From Bacterioplanes sanyensis (GTDB taxonomy: Bacteria > Pseudomonadota > Gammaproteobacteria > Pseudomonadales > Oceanobacteraceae), in assembly GCF_014652515.1 (NCBI RefSeq), contig NZ_BMYY01000004.1, positions 62,001-126,000 on the forward strand: DNA of 64,000 nucleotides, given 5' to 3'. Below are positions 38,482-47,644 of this stretch, one piece after another. The position numbers and the translations under genes were made by a program. Each line of letters starts with the position of its first letter. Positions within the stretch are counted from its first letter, which is position 1. The notes beneath the pieces are model-generated. The model had not been told where the DNA came from. It made no database searches and worked only from the letters and a program-made list of their open reading frames with translations.

Positions 38482-39909
38482 TTGTTGCGCCACACTTTTC
38501 TGACCGGGCTGATCTGGCTGACTGCAACCACCGGCGTCGCTCAGACTGCCAGCAATGAACTGCCTGAACTGGGTGACGGCACTTCGGGCATTGTGTCGCT
38601 GCAACAGGAGCACCAAATGGGGCGGACTTGGTTACGTCAACTGCGACGCGAAGCCCCCTTGATCGAATCGCCACTGGCCAAGCAATACATCGAAAACTTG
38701 GTCTACCAACTGGTGCCCTTCAGCGAAGTACGCCAAACCGACTTAGAGTTCGTCGTGGTTGACCAGCCACAGCTTAACGCCTTTGCCGTGCCCGGTGGCA
38801 TCATTGGCATCAACTATGGATTACTCCTGCACACCCGCGACGAAGACGAACTGGCCGCGGTTTTAGCGCACGAGCTGGCACACCTCAGCCAGCGCCACTT
38901 CGCCCGGCGCATCGAGCAATCGCAAAAGCAGCAACCCATCGCCATTGCCACGTTACTCGCCAGTATTTTGCTGATTGCCAGCAACAACCCAGATGCAGGC
39001 TTTGCTGGTTTAATGTCGACCCAAGCCGCCAGCATTCAAGAACAGTTGGCCTACAGCCGAGAGTGGGAGCGCGAGGCCGATCGCTTAGGGATGCGCACCT
39101 TAGCAGCCGCCGGCCTGGATCCACACGCCATGCCCAGCATGTTTGAGCAAATGCAGCGCGCCAGCCGATTCAGTCAAAGGCCACCGGAGTTTTTATTAAC
39201 CCACCCGGTAACCCAGTTCCGTATTGCCGACGCCGCCGGCCGTGCCGACAACTACCCCAAAAGACCGCGCACCACTCGCTTCGATTTTTTGCTGCTGAAA
39301 GCTGACGCAGAATGGCGCTATTACCGCGGCAACGACAAGATCAGCGCTCTGCGCAGTGAGCTTGAGCAAAGCAAAGGCCAAGACTGGCATGCCGCCCTAA
39401 CGGTAAAGCTGGCACACACTCAACACCAACAAGGCCACAGCGACGCCGCACTGAGCACACTGCAAACCCTGCCCCAAAGCCGTCGCCAGCATGCAGCGGT
39501 GCTGGCCTTAGAAGCCGAGTTAATCGACGTTGAAACAGCGCTACCCAAACTGCGACAAGCACTCACCATAGAGCCCGATAGCCGAGTCCTGCTCACCGCT
39601 TTAGCGCAGCAGCAAATGCGTGCCGGCCAACACGCACAAGCGCTGCAGAGCTGGCGCCAGCAAACCGAGCGCTGGCCCAGCGACCCAGAGGTTTGGCGCG
39701 GCCTGCAGCAAGCGGCAGGGAATGCCGGCGAGAAGATTACCGCCCACTATGCCGGTGCTGAAAGGTTATTTTTACGCGGGGATCAAGCGCGTGCTTTGCG
39801 ACAAATGGAACTGGCCATCAGCGCCGCACGCAAGGAGGGGGATTTCCAGCGCCAGGCAGCGCTGGAAAGTCGCATGAAGCGCATGGCTGCAGCGGCCACA
39901 CGCTTATAA
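38482..39909 (+). CDS. bepA: BepA-like periplasmic M48 metalloprotease with TPR domain
   Basis: 475 residues with a signal peptide (cleavage near VAQ-TA, about residue 21). The zinc site is H130-E-L-A-H134 with third ligand E198 (EREADRLG). The C-terminal half holds tetratricopeptide-like helices. BepA degrades or assists misassembled outer-membrane proteins such as LptD at the BAM complex. The start is a TTG at 38482 with AGGA 7 nt upstream; no in-frame ATG is available. It is convergent with nadA, 3 bp apart. Confidence 0.9.
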   Translation: MLRHTFLTGLIWLTATTGVAQTASNELPELGDGTSGIVSLQQEHQMGRTWLRQLRREAPLIESPLAKQYIENLVYQLVPFSEVRQTDLEFVVVDQPQLNAFAVPGGIIGINYGLLLHTRDEDELAAVLAHELAHLSQRHFARRIEQSQKQQPIAIATLLASILLIASNNPDAGFAGLMSTQAASIQEQLAYSREWEREADRLGMRTLAAAGLDPHAMPSMFEQMQRASRFSQRPPEFLLTHPVTQFRIADAAGRADNYPKRPRTTRFDFLLLKADAEWRYYRGNDKISALRSELEQSKGQDWHAALTVKLAHTQHQQGHSDAALSTLQTLPQSRRQHAAVLALEAELIDVETALPKLRQALTIEPDSRVLLTALAQQQMRAGQHAQALQSWRQQTERWPSDPEVWRGLQQAAGNAGEKITAHYAGAERLFLRGDQARALRQMELAISAARKEGDFQRQAALESRMKRMAAAATRL

Positions 39910-39912
39910 TCA

Positions 39913-40956
39913 CTAACGGGCCTTGAAGGTCAGCATACGGCCCAGACTGACTTCTGCCTGCTGGCGAATCTCTTCGTCCACTAGGATTTCTGGGCGGCCA
40001 TCGCGCAAGGCATCGCGAATGTTCTGCAAGGCATTCATGCCCATCCACGGGCAATGAGCACAGCTGCGACAAGTCGCGCCATTGCCCGCCGTTGGCGCCT
40101 CGATCAAAGTCTTATCGGGGGCTGCTTGCTGCATTTTGTAGAAAATGGCCTTGTCCGTCGCCACGATCAAGGTATCGGTCTCTAAACGCTCGGCTGCGGC
40201 AATCAACTGGCTGGTCGAGCCGACCACATCGGCCATTTCCACCACCGCCTGCGGACTCTCTGGGTGCACCAAAATAGCGGCATGGGGATGCACTTTTTTC
40301 AGATCTTCCAGCGCCTTCGCTTTAAATTCGTCATGAACAATGCATTCACTGTCCCACAGAATCATGTCTGCGCCGGTTTCTCGCTGGATGTAATTGCCCA
40401 AATGGCGATCGGGTGCCCAAATCAGCTGTTTGCCTTCGGCTTTTAAATAGCGCACTACGTCCAATGCGATGCTCGATGTCACTACCCAATCGGCTCGCGC
40501 TTTGACCGCTGCCGAGGTGTTGGCATAGACCACCACTTCGCGCTCAGGGTGCTGATCGCAAAAGGCCGAGAACTCATCAATCGGGCAACCTAAGTCCAGT
40601 GAGCACGTCGCCTCTAATGTGGGCATCAAAATACGCTTTTCTGGGCTCAGAATTTTGGCCGTCTCGCCCATAAAGCGCACACCGGCCACCAGCAGCGTGC
40701 TGGCTTTGTGATCGCGCCCAAAACGCGCCATCTCCAGCGAGTCAGACACACAACCGCCACTGCGCTCAGCCAGTGCCTGGATCTCCGGCGCGGTGTAATA
40801 GTGCGCCACGATGGCGGCATCTTGCGCCACCAATAAGTCACAGATTTCTTGCTCTAATGCCTGCTGCTCTTCAGCACTCAAAGCTGGGGCCGGGCTAGAC
40901 CAAAAATCACGAATGATTTCGCGCGAACGATCCATTTCAGAAATGGTGGATGACAT
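39913..40956 (-). CDS. nadA: quinolinate synthase A
   Basis: 347 residues. It forms quinolinate from iminoaspartate and dihydroxyacetone phosphate in NAD synthesis. Conserved segments include [26 protein letters not shown], and three cysteine sites for the 4Fe-4S cluster ([18 protein letters not shown] and [13 protein letters not shown]). It stands near tRNA-Lys and tol-pal, as in E. coli. Confidence 0.96.
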   Translation of the reverse strand: MSSTISEMDRSREIIRDFWSSPAPALSAEEQQALEQEICDLLVAQDAAIVAHYYTAPEIQALAERSGGCVSDSLEMARFGRDHKASTLLVAGVRFMGETAKILSPEKRILMPTLEATCSLDLGCPIDEFSAFCDQHPEREVVVYANTSAAVKARADWVVTSSIALDVVRYLKAEGKQLIWAPDRHLGNYIQRETGADMILWDSECIVHDEFKAKALEDLKKVHPHAAILVHPESPQAVVEMADVVGSTSQLIAAAERLETDTLIVATDKAIFYKMQQAAPDKTLIEAPTAGNGATCRSCAHCPWMGMNALQNIRDALRDGRPEILVDEEIRQQAEVSLGRMLTFKAR

Positions 40957-41045
40957 AAACTACAACGCCTCTCACATCAGCTGGCGGCATTCTAACACAG
41001 CCCCACGTGGAGCGAGGCCAGCATAAAACCCTGAACGTCAGGCAC

Positions 41046-41081
41046 AAAAAAAGGGGAGAAAGTTTCCTTTCTCCCCTTTTT
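41046..41081 (-). terminator. strong bidirectional terminator after tRNA-Lys copy
   Basis: A perfect 15-bp stem AAAAAGGGGAGAAAG / CTTTCTCCCCTTTTT encloses a TTTC loop (stem arms 41048-41062 and 41067-41081). It has T-runs on both strands and is 10 nt after the tRNA-Lys 3' end on the minus strand. Confidence 0.9.
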
Positions 41082-41090
41082 GGGAATAAG

Positions 41091-41166
41091 TGGTGGGTCG
41101 TGCTGGATTCGAACCAGCGACCAATTGGTTAAAAGCCAACTGCTCTACCAACTGAGCTAACGACCC
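41091..41166 (-). tRNA. tRNA-Lys (TTT), downstream copy
   Basis: A 76-nt cloverleaf with encoded CCA. The acceptor stem GGGTCGT/ACGACCC, the anticodon loop CTTTTAA (TTT) and the T-loop GGTTCGAATCC are present. Its sequence is identical to the copy 72 bp upstream. Confidence 0.97.
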
Positions 41167-41238
41167 TTAGTTGCTGTGCATTTTAACTTTCGTTTCTAAA
41201 AAGTCAAGCTTTTTCAACAACTTACCTCTGGTAGTTGG

Positions 41239-41314
41239 TGGTGGGTCGTGCTGGATTCGAACCAGCGACCAATTGGTTAAAAGCCAACTGCTCTACCAAC
41301 TGAGCTAACGACCC
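41239..41314 (-). tRNA. tRNA-Lys (TTT), upstream copy
   Basis: A 76-nt tRNA gene with encoded CCA, identical over its length to the copy at 41091-41166. A promoter lies just upstream. The pair most likely arose by tandem duplication and is read as one transcript. Confidence 0.97.
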
Positions 41315-41329
41315 CCAGAGGAGGTGCGT

Positions 41330-41357
41330 ATAATACTGATAATTTTCTGGTGCACAA
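41330..41357 (-). promoter_or_regulatory. promoter for the tRNA-Lys pair
   Basis: On the minus strand, TTGTGC (-35, 41357-41352) and TATTAT (-10, 41335-41330) are 16 nt apart. The -10 box ends 15 nt before the first tRNA base, which suits a short leader. Confidence 0.65.
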
Positions 41358-41444
41358 CCCCTTTGATGAAAAAAGTTTAAATTTTTTATGCACTTACAGC
41401 TGCAGCACGGTTTAACCAGCACAAACTGCCGCGTGCTTGCGGGA

Positions 41445-41571
41445 AGAGAAACAGAGAAACAGAGAAACAGAGAAACAGAGAAACAGAGAAACAGAGAAAC
41501 AGAGAAACAGAGAAACAGAGAAACAGAGAAACAGAGAAACAGAGAAACAGAGAAACAGAGAAACAGAGAAC
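41445..41571. repeat. octanucleotide tandem repeat, AGAGAAAC x 15
   Basis: Fifteen perfect head-to-tail copies of AGAGAAAC (41445-41564) are followed by one copy lacking an A. There are no mismatches inside the array. It sits between the tRNA-Lys promoter region and the 3' end of the tol-pal operon. The unit is not a multiple of three, so reading frames through it are spurious low-complexity ORFs. Such a perfect array is probably variable in copy number between isolates. Confidence 0.97.
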
Positions 41572-41575
41572 ACTA

Positions 41576-41598
41576 ATGCCAGCGCTTGCCGCTGGCAT
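41576..41598 (-). terminator. hairpin ending the tol-pal operon, followed by the repeat
   Basis: On the minus strand ATGCCAGCG-GCAAG-CGCTGGCAT makes a 9-bp stem 8 nt after the cpoB stop. A simple T-run is missing; instead the transcript would enter the GTTTCTCT repeat. Termination efficiency is therefore uncertain. Confidence 0.6.
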
Positions 41599-41605
41599 AC
41601 ATAAC

Positions 41606-42382
41606 TTACAGCGTTTGCAGGTAAGAGCGTGCCAGCTGCACCGTGGCTTCCGCTTTGCCTGAATACGTACGAATGACCTTTTCCAACCACTGACGTGCTT
41701 CGTCCGTACGGCCAAGCTTGTGCAGGGTTACGGCATACTTATAGCTCGCATCCGCCGCCTTGCTGTGCTCAGGAAACTGATCAATGACGACTTTAAAGCG
41801 CTCCAGCGCCTTGGACTGCTGCCCTTCTACCAACGCCACCTCGCCGGACCAATACCAGGCATTGGCAATCAACTCATCTTGCGGGTACAGGCGAATAAAA
41901 TCAGCAAAGGCTTGCTGCGCCTGCTCAAACTCTTTATTACGCACCAGCATCATGGCTTTTTTGTAGCTCTGCTCGGCACTTAACTGCGGCGCTTTGGAGC
42001 CATCGACCTCGGGGGGAGCAACGGTGGTGTTTGTGACCGATGCCGGCGTCTGCTGCATCAGCAAGGAGACACGGCGGTCCAAATCCAGATAGCGCTGCTG
42101 ACCAGATTGCTGCAGCGAACTGATTTGTCGCTCTTGCGTTTCTACCTGACTGCGCAAATAGGCAATTTCTTGCTGCATCTGCTCCACTTGCATGATCAGC
42201 TCAGTCAGCAAATCCGCCTGATTGCCAGCCACCGGTGCACTTTGAGGCACCGGCGCAGGCTGAGACGATGCCGGCTTAGCGACCGGCGCCGTCGGTATCT
42301 GCTCACCAACGGAAACCCATTCATCTGCCAACACAGGGGCACTGGCAACCAAAGTGGACAGCAGCAGATACTTCATCGTCAT
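41606..42382 (-). CDS. cpoB: Tol-Pal system periplasmic protein CpoB (YbgF)
   Basis: 258 residues with a signal peptide ending near VLA (about 19). A coiled-coil (about 60-115, MQVEQMQQEIAYLRSQVETQ) leads to TPR repeats (about 135-255, SYKKAMMLVRNKEFEQA). CpoB links cell-wall synthesis at the septum to outer-membrane constriction. The ATG shares a base with the pal stop (TAATG). It is last in the operon, before a hairpin and the octanucleotide array. Confidence 0.93.
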   Translation of the reverse strand: MTMKYLLLSTLVASAPVLADEWVSVGEQIPTAPVAKPASSQPAPVPQSAPVAGNQADLLTELIMQVEQMQQEIAYLRSQVETQERQISSLQQSGQQRYLDLDRRVSLLMQQTPASVTNTTVAPPEVDGSKAPQLSAEQSYKKAMMLVRNKEFEQAQQAFADFIRLYPQDELIANAWYWSGEVALVEGQQSKALERFKVVIDQFPEHSKAADASYKYAVTLHKLGRTDEARQWLEKVIRTYSGKAEATVQLARSYLQTL

Positions 42383-42921
42383 TAGCGTTGATATTTCACT
42401 TCAACGCGACGGTTTTTAGCGTAGCTAGCTTCATTGCTACCCATCACCGCTGGACGCTCTTCACCAAAGCTAACCACTTCCAACTGGTTGGCAGCGGCGC
42501 CATTGGCCATCAGGAAACGACGCACTGTCATAGCACGACGCTCACCCAGAGCCAGGTTGTACTCGACGGTACCGCGCTCATCGGCATGGCCTTCCAGTAC
42601 AACGCGAGTTGCCGGGTTGTTTTTCAGATACGCCGCGTGCGCCATCAAAGAAGGCTTGCCGTCGGCTTTTAACGTGCTCTGATCGAAGTCGAAGTAGAAT
42701 ACAGTTTGCTCGCGCAGTGCAGCGGCTTCTGCTTCAGCTTCCATGTCTTTGCCGCTTACTGTGTTGTTATCAACCGCAGTGGTGCCGTCTGTCTGACTCT
42801 CTGTTGCTACAGGATCTGAGCTGCCGCTGCCTTCGCTTACTTCGCCCGTGCTGGAGCAAGCTGAAATCAGAAGGGCGCCCAGGGTCAGTCCTAACGCCTT
42901 GTAAAGTGCAGTTTTTTGCAT
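42382..42921 (-). CDS. pal: peptidoglycan-associated lipoprotein Pal
   Basis: 179 residues. The signal ends at a lipobox LISAC (Cys22), followed by a Ser/Thr-rich acidic linker (about 23-65) and an OmpA-like peptidoglycan-binding domain. That domain has VVLEGHADERGTVEYNLALG and FGEERPAV. It anchors the outer membrane to the cell wall and binds TolB. It lies 30 bp after tolB and overlaps cpoB. Confidence 0.96.
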   Translation of the reverse strand: MQKTALYKALGLTLGALLISACSSTGEVSEGSGSSDPVATESQTDGTTAVDNNTVSGKDMEAEAEAAALREQTVFYFDFDQSTLKADGKPSLMAHAAYLKNNPATRVVLEGHADERGTVEYNLALGERRAMTVRRFLMANGAAANQLEVVSFGEERPAVMGSNEASYAKNRRVEVKYQR

Positions 42922-42951
42922 AACCGTCTTCCCAGTTAAGGTTAGTGTGTT

Positions 42952-44232
42952 TTATTTAAAAATGGGTGACCAAGCAGGTTCCCTGACGTCGCCGAACTTC
43001 GACGGTAGGCGAAATTTCACCTCACCATCGACCGATACCGCCGCAAGAATACTGCGATCCGCTTCACTTGCGGCATAAACTACCATACTTCCGTTAGGCG
43101 CAACACTAGGCGATTCGTCCAGCTCAGTCTCTGATGTCAGAATATGAACTAGGCCACTTTCTACGTCCTGCGCAGCAATGTGAAACCGGCCATTTGACTG
43201 ATGAACATACACCATTTTACGCCCATCTGCCGTGATTCGTGCCCGCGCATTGTAGTTGCCTTCAAAGGTGACTCGCTCAACCTCTTTGTCGACTGTGTCG
43301 ATTTTATATATTTGCGGCCCCCCCGCACGGCTGGAAGTAAAGAGAATATCGCGACCGTTAGGCATCCACTGTGGCTCGGTATCAATGCTGTAATGACGCG
43401 TTAGGCGGGTTAAATTCCGACTTTCTAAATCGAGTACATACACATCTGGGTTGCCGAGCTGCGAGCGCACAAACGCCAGTTTTTTACCATCCGGTGAAAA
43501 CGCCGGCGCACTGTTCGAGCCTTTAAATGCCGCGACTTTTTCACGACGACCACTGCTTAAATGCTGAAAATAAATTTCACTGCGGCCATTTTCGAAGGAT
43601 ACATAGGCAACGGTTTGACCATCAGGCGACCAAGCAGGTGAGATAATCGGATGCTTGGAGCTGTAAATCACTTGCTCGCGCGCGCCGTCGGCGTCGGCAT
43701 AATTTAAGTTAAAGCGAGTACGCTCGCGGTTGGTGGTGACATATACCAACTTGGTGGAGAACACACCCGGCACACCGGTGAGCCGCTCGAATATAAAGTC
43801 ACTGATGTAATGTGCCATGTCACGTAATTGGCCCGGCTGGCCGCGCACCTGATGACGTAGCAGCTCAATGCGCGAATGCACATCCAACACCTGAAACTCC
43901 GCCATGTACTCAGCGCCATTCGGCCAAATGCGGCCGATCACCACATAGTCCTGCTGCAGGGCGCTCCAGTCAGCGTAATTGACCTGCTCCAGGGTATGCG
44001 GCTGTGAAATCATGCCCACGGCCGGCAAGGTACGAAAATAGCCACTGTGCTCTAAATCACTGGTAATGATGGCCGACACATCCTCAGGCAAACGCCCCTC
44101 GCCCTGCCAGGCAAAAGGCACCACGGCAATCGGCATCGCCGACTGCTTGCCTTGAGTAATCTCGATCACCAAATCGGCTCGTACCACGCTGCTGATCAGC
44201 AACAAAGCGAGGCAAAACACACGTACTACCAC
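42952..44232 (-). CDS. tolB: Tol-Pal translocation protein TolB
   Basis: 426 residues, periplasmic. A signal peptide (to about residue 19) precedes an N-terminal alpha/beta domain and a C-terminal six-bladed beta-propeller. The propeller repeats are visible as ISPAWSPDGQTVAYVSF, PAFSPDGKKLAFVRS and EPQWMPNGRDILFTS. The start is a GTG at 44232 inside the tolA stop region (ATGTGGTAG), giving a 7-bp overlap. Confidence 0.95.
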   Translation of the reverse strand: MVVRVFCLALLLISSVVRADLVIEITQGKQSAMPIAVVPFAWQGEGRLPEDVSAIITSDLEHSGYFRTLPAVGMISQPHTLEQVNYADWSALQQDYVVIGRIWPNGAEYMAEFQVLDVHSRIELLRHQVRGQPGQLRDMAHYISDFIFERLTGVPGVFSTKLVYVTTNRERTRFNLNYADADGAREQVIYSSKHPIISPAWSPDGQTVAYVSFENGRSEIYFQHLSSGRREKVAAFKGSNSAPAFSPDGKKLAFVRSQLGNPDVYVLDLESRNLTRLTRHYSIDTEPQWMPNGRDILFTSSRAGGPQIYKIDTVDKEVERVTFEGNYNARARITADGRKMVYVHQSNGRFHIAAQDVESGLVHILTSETELDESPSVAPNGSMVVYAASEADRSILAAVSVDGEVKFRLPSKFGDVREPAWSPIFK

Positions 44233-45044
44233 ATTGCATTCTCCGGTCGAAAGTTCATGGTCAGCGTCCGAAATTGACGCTCAAATAGCTGTATATCGTC
44301 GGGCACTGGCAAAGGTGAGGCGCGACGCACCGCCTGCTCAACGGAACGATCCAACGCCTGATTACCACTGCTGCGCACCACTTGTACCTGCACCACCTCG
44401 CCCGTGGGCACTAGGATTAGACGCACACTCACCTGCTGGCTTTTCTCTACCGCCGGCGGGTAGCGCCACAGCGATTCAATGCGCGAGCGAATCATATCAA
44501 TATGGGTTGCCGCCGTGCGCGCAGCCGCCTCCGCCGCGGCTTCTGCGTCCAACTGGCGCTGCAGCTCCTGCTCACGCTGACGCTGCTCTAACAGGGCCTG
44601 TTCTTCTGCCAACTGCTGTTCGCGACGTTGCTGTTCGGCTTTGCGCTGCTTTTCTAGCTCACGCTGACGCTGCTGCTGAGCTTCGCGCTCACGCTTAGCC
44701 GCCAGTGCCTGCTCACGTTGTTGCGCGGCCTTTTTTTCACGCTCGCGCTGGGCTTTAAGCTCCGCTTGACGCTTTTGCTCTGCCAGTCGCTGGCGCTTCT
44801 GTTGCGCTGCTTTGGCGGCTTGCTGGCGCTGGCGCTCAGCACGCTGTTTTGCTGCCTGCGCTTGTTCGCGGCGCTGTTTTACCGCTTTGTTTTCTTCTTG
44901 AATGACATTGGCCACCATGTGGCGCGGTACCGGCTCAGGCTTGCGCACTTCACCGTGATCCCACTGTATAACGAACACCAGCGCCACCAACGCATGCAGA
45001 CCAAGCGCCAAGAACACAGGCAAGCCATAACCATCAGGGCGCAT
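44226..45044 (-). CDS. tolA: Tol-Pal energy-coupling protein TolA
   Basis: 272 residues. One N-terminal membrane helix (about 8-27) is followed by a long Gln/Arg/Ala-rich coiled coil (about 45-175). A C-terminal globular domain then follows (about 180-270; MIRSRIESLWRYPPAVEKS and ALDRSVEQAVRRASPLPVP). It reaches through the periplasm to TolB and Pal using energy from TolQR. It starts 1 bp after the tolR stop and overlaps tolB. Confidence 0.94.
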   Translation of the reverse strand: MRPDGYGLPVFLALGLHALVALVFVIQWDHGEVRKPEPVPRHMVANVIQEENKAVKQRREQAQAAKQRAERQRQQAAKAAQQKRQRLAEQKRQAELKAQREREKKAAQQREQALAAKREREAQQQRQRELEKQRKAEQQRREQQLAEEQALLEQRQREQELQRQLDAEAAAEAAARTAATHIDMIRSRIESLWRYPPAVEKSQQVSVRLILVPTGEVVQVQVVRSSGNQALDRSVEQAVRRASPLPVPDDIQLFERQFRTLTMNFRPENAMW

Positions 45045-45045
45045 A

Positions 45046-45492
45046 TCAGTTCGCCTGCGGGTCCGGTGCTTCGGTCACCAAACCAATGTTATTGATCTCA
45101 ACCGCTTGCAAGGCCCCCATGAGTGCCACCACACGGCCGTAGGGCACACGATCATCGCCGCGTACCATGACTCTCGTGTCCGGCGTTTGCGCCACCACCT
45201 TGCCGGCGTAATCCTGCACCTTGGCCAGCGACATGGCTTGCGGCTCGTCCTCTTCACGCTCGATGTAATACTGGCCTTGCTGATCGACCGCAATGATCAA
45301 GGTGTTGTCATCTGGGTCAATCTCCGTCGGTTTAGCATCGACATCGGGCAGGTCTACCGGCACGGTTTGCACCAGCATGGGCGCTGTCACCATAAAGATA
45401 ATCAGCAATACCAACATGACGTCGATGTAGGGCACGACGTTGATCTCAGACACTGGCCGGCGCTTGGCGGCATAGGCTGACATCGGTTCCAT
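45046..45492 (-). CDS. tolR: Tol-Pal proton channel subunit TolR
   Basis: 148 residues. A single membrane helix (about 17-38) contains the proton-binding Asp in NVVPYIDVMLVLLIIFMVTA, a hallmark shared with ExbD. A periplasmic domain follows. The ATG overlaps the tolQ stop (TAATG). Confidence 0.95.
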   Translation of the reverse strand: MEPMSAYAAKRRPVSEINVVPYIDVMLVLLIIFMVTAPMLVQTVPVDLPDVDAKPTEIDPDDNTLIIAVDQQGQYYIEREEDEPQAMSLAKVQDYAGKVVAQTPDTRVMVRGDDRVPYGRVVALMGALQAVEINNIGLVTEAPDPQAN

Positions 45493-46187
45493 TAGATGCC
45501 CTTCCCGCTGTGCTGTGCTTTTTGGGCCTGGCGGTACAGCAAGGAAGAAAACTCATCCGCAAAGGTAAACATGGCCGTCGACAGGCGATCGACACGATTG
45601 GCGTAGCGGTTATAAAAGATCACCGCGGGAATGGCGGCCAACAAGCCCATGGCGGTGGCAATCAAGGCCTCGGCAATGCCGGGCGCAACGGTGGCGATGG
45701 TGGCTTGCTTCACCGCTGCCAGCCCCTGGAACGCGTGCATGATGCCCCACACGGTACCAAACAAGCCGATATAGGGGCTGGTCGAGCCGACGGTCGCCAA
45801 AAACGGCAAGTGGTTTTCTAAGCGATCGGTTTCACGGGTAATGGTAATGCGCATGGCACGCTGCACGCCGGCCATCAGTGCGTCTGGGTCGGTGGTGTGA
45901 TGCTGGCGTAACTTACTGAACTCTTTCAGGCCCGCCATAAACACGTTTTCGGTCGGCGAATGCTGTGGCTGCTGCTGGCACTCACGATACAACTCATTAA
46001 GGTCAATGCCAGACCAGAAGCGATCTTCAAACTTATTCATCGTGCTGCGTGCATTGCGCAGCAAGCGACTGCGCTGAAAGATAATCACCCAGCTGACCAC
46101 CGAGGCCGCCAACAGCATTAACATCACCAACTGCACCACAATACTGGCCTGAGCAATCAGGTGCATGATCGACATGGATTCGTTCAC
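45492..46187 (-). CDS. tolQ: Tol-Pal proton channel subunit TolQ
   Basis: 231 residues with three membrane helices (about 15-37, 135-160, 170-195). The conserved channel segments YIGLFGTVWGIMHAF and APGIAEALIATAMGLLAAIPAV are those of the ExbB/TolQ/MotA family. With TolR it harvests the proton gradient. It overlaps ybgC by 4 bp and tolR by 1 bp. Confidence 0.96.
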   Translation of the reverse strand: MNESMSIMHLIAQASIVVQLVMLMLLAASVVSWVIIFQRSRLLRNARSTMNKFEDRFWSGIDLNELYRECQQQPQHSPTENVFMAGLKEFSKLRQHHTTDPDALMAGVQRAMRITITRETDRLENHLPFLATVGSTSPYIGLFGTVWGIMHAFQGLAAVKQATIATVAPGIAEALIATAMGLLAAIPAVIFYNRYANRVDRLSTAMFTFADEFSSLLYRQAQKAQHSGKGI

Positions 46188-46606
46188 ATCGTCTCCTTAG
46201 AGGTCAAAAACTGGCTGGCCTGATCTGCCAAAGCCATACGAATGGGGTTAGGAAAGCTGCGTGGACGACCGGCAGCATTAACGCAAGCAATGCGCACTTG
46301 GCCACGACACAACACCTCACCTGCCAGCATTACTTGCTGATGGATGACCATGCTGGCACGCCCACAGCGCTCTAGCGCCACACTGACGCTCAGTTCATCG
46401 TCCAAGCGCGCACTGCGCTGATAATCGAGCTGCAGCGACTGCACCACAAACAAGCAATCTTGCTGGCGCAATGATTCTTGCTCAAAGCCCAGCTGGCGCA
46501 GCCACTCGGTGCGCGCTCGCTCCATAAACTTTAAATAGTTGGCGTAATAGACAATGCCGCCTGCATCCGTGTCTTCGATGTAGACCCGCAGTGGCCACTC
46601 AAACAT
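46184..46606 (-). CDS. ybgC: acyl-CoA thioesterase YbgC, tol-pal associated
   Basis: 140 residues of one hotdog domain. The N-terminal signature [28 protein letters not shown] carries the catalytic Asp. GGGAAG lies 8 nt before the ATG at 46606, so that start is preferred over a GTG at 46615. It is placed between ruvB and tolQ as in other gammaproteobacteria, and overlaps both. Confidence 0.93.
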   Translation of the reverse strand: MFEWPLRVYIEDTDAGGIVYYANYLKFMERARTEWLRQLGFEQESLRQQDCLFVVQSLQLDYQRSARLDDELSVSVALERCGRASMVIHQQVMLAGEVLCRGQVRIACVNAAGRPRSFPNPIRMALADQASQFLTSKETM

Positions 46607-47642
46607 CGCCGCCACTTCCCAAGCCGTCTGGATTTAACCGCGCCGGCACATCCAGGCCAAAATGCAAATAAGCCAATCGCGTCGCTACGCGCCCTCTGGG
46701 CGTGCGGGCAATGTAGCCCTGCTGCATCAAATAGGGTTCTAACACGTCTTCGATGGTGTCGCGCTCTTCACCAATCGAGGCGGCCAAGGAATCCACCCCC
46801 ACTGGGCCACCGTCGTACTTTTCCATCAAGGTCAGCAATAAACGCCGGTCCATATGATCAAAGCCCTGGGCATCGACGTTGAGCATGTCCAGCGCCGCAT
46901 CGGCGCAGGCTTTATTCACCTGACCGTCGGCTTTGACCTGGGCGTAATCGCGCACGCGGCGCAGCAAGCGGTTGGCGATACGCGGCGTGCCGCGAGAACG
47001 GCGCGCAATTTCCGCCGCGCCGTCGTCGTCCACGTCGACCTCCATCAGGCGACCAGAACGTCGAACGATGTGCGCCAAATCCGGTATCGAATAAAACTCC
47101 AGCCGCTGCACAATGCCGAAGCGATCACGCAAGGGGGACGTTAATAAGCCAGCGCGAGTGGTAGCGCCGACCAAGGTAAAGGGGGGCAAATCGATTTTAA
47201 TCGAGCGCGCCGCCGGTCCCTCGCCCACCATAATGTCGAGCTGATAATCCTCCATCGCCGGGTAAAGCACTTCCTCTACCGCCGGGTTTAAACGATGGAT
47301 TTCATCGATAAACAGCACATCGCCTTCTTCCAAACTGGTGAGCATGGCGGCCAAATCGCCGGCTTTTTCCAGCACCGGTCCAGACGTCGATTTAAGCGAC
47401 ACATTCATTTCAGCGGCGATGATATTGGCCAGCGTGGTTTTGCCCAAGCCAGGTGGACCAAACACCAGAGTGTGATCCAGCGCTTCGGCGCGCGATTTGG
47501 CAGCGCCAATAAAGATTTCCATTTGCTCACGCACCACCGGCTGGCCGACGTACTCTTGTAACGAGGTCGGTCGAATGGCGCGATCGTGACGCTCTTCCAT
47601 CGGCATCGGTTGAGCGGTGACAAAGCGGTCGTTTTCAATCAT
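46599..47642 (-). CDS. ruvB: Holliday junction branch migration helicase RuvB
   Basis: 347 residues, an AAA+ motor. Walker [10 protein letters not shown] is near residue 62, Walker [10 protein letters not shown] near 113, the arginine/sensor region GATTRAGLL near 160, and a C-terminal winged helix ([12 protein letters not shown]) binds DNA. It starts 2 bp after the ruvA stop. It drives branch migration with RuvA; the resolvase gene ruvC is not adjacent. Confidence 0.97.
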   Translation of the reverse strand: MIENDRFVTAQPMPMEERHDRAIRPTSLQEYVGQPVVREQMEIFIGAAKSRAEALDHTLVFGPPGLGKTTLANIIAAEMNVSLKSTSGPVLEKAGDLAAMLTSLEEGDVLFIDEIHRLNPAVEEVLYPAMEDYQLDIMVGEGPAARSIKIDLPPFTLVGATTRAGLLTSPLRDRFGIVQRLEFYSIPDLAHIVRRSGRLMEVDVDDDGAAEIARRSRGTPRIANRLLRRVRDYAQVKADGQVNKACADAALDMLNVDAQGFDHMDRRLLLTLMEKYDGGPVGVDSLAASIGEERDTIEDVLEPYLMQQGYIARTPRGRVATRLAYLHFGLDVPARLNPDGLGSGGDV

Positions 47643-47644
47643 GG

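Noticed and set aside
41445-41571. CRISPR array
   Set aside because: The units are 8 bp and directly adjacent with no spacers, and no cas genes are present.
41386-41715. Long open frames through the octanucleotide array on both strands
   Set aside because: They are translations of the perfect AGAGAAAC repeat (period 24 nt gives an 8-residue peptide repeat), without ribosome sites, and overlap cpoB or the tRNA region.
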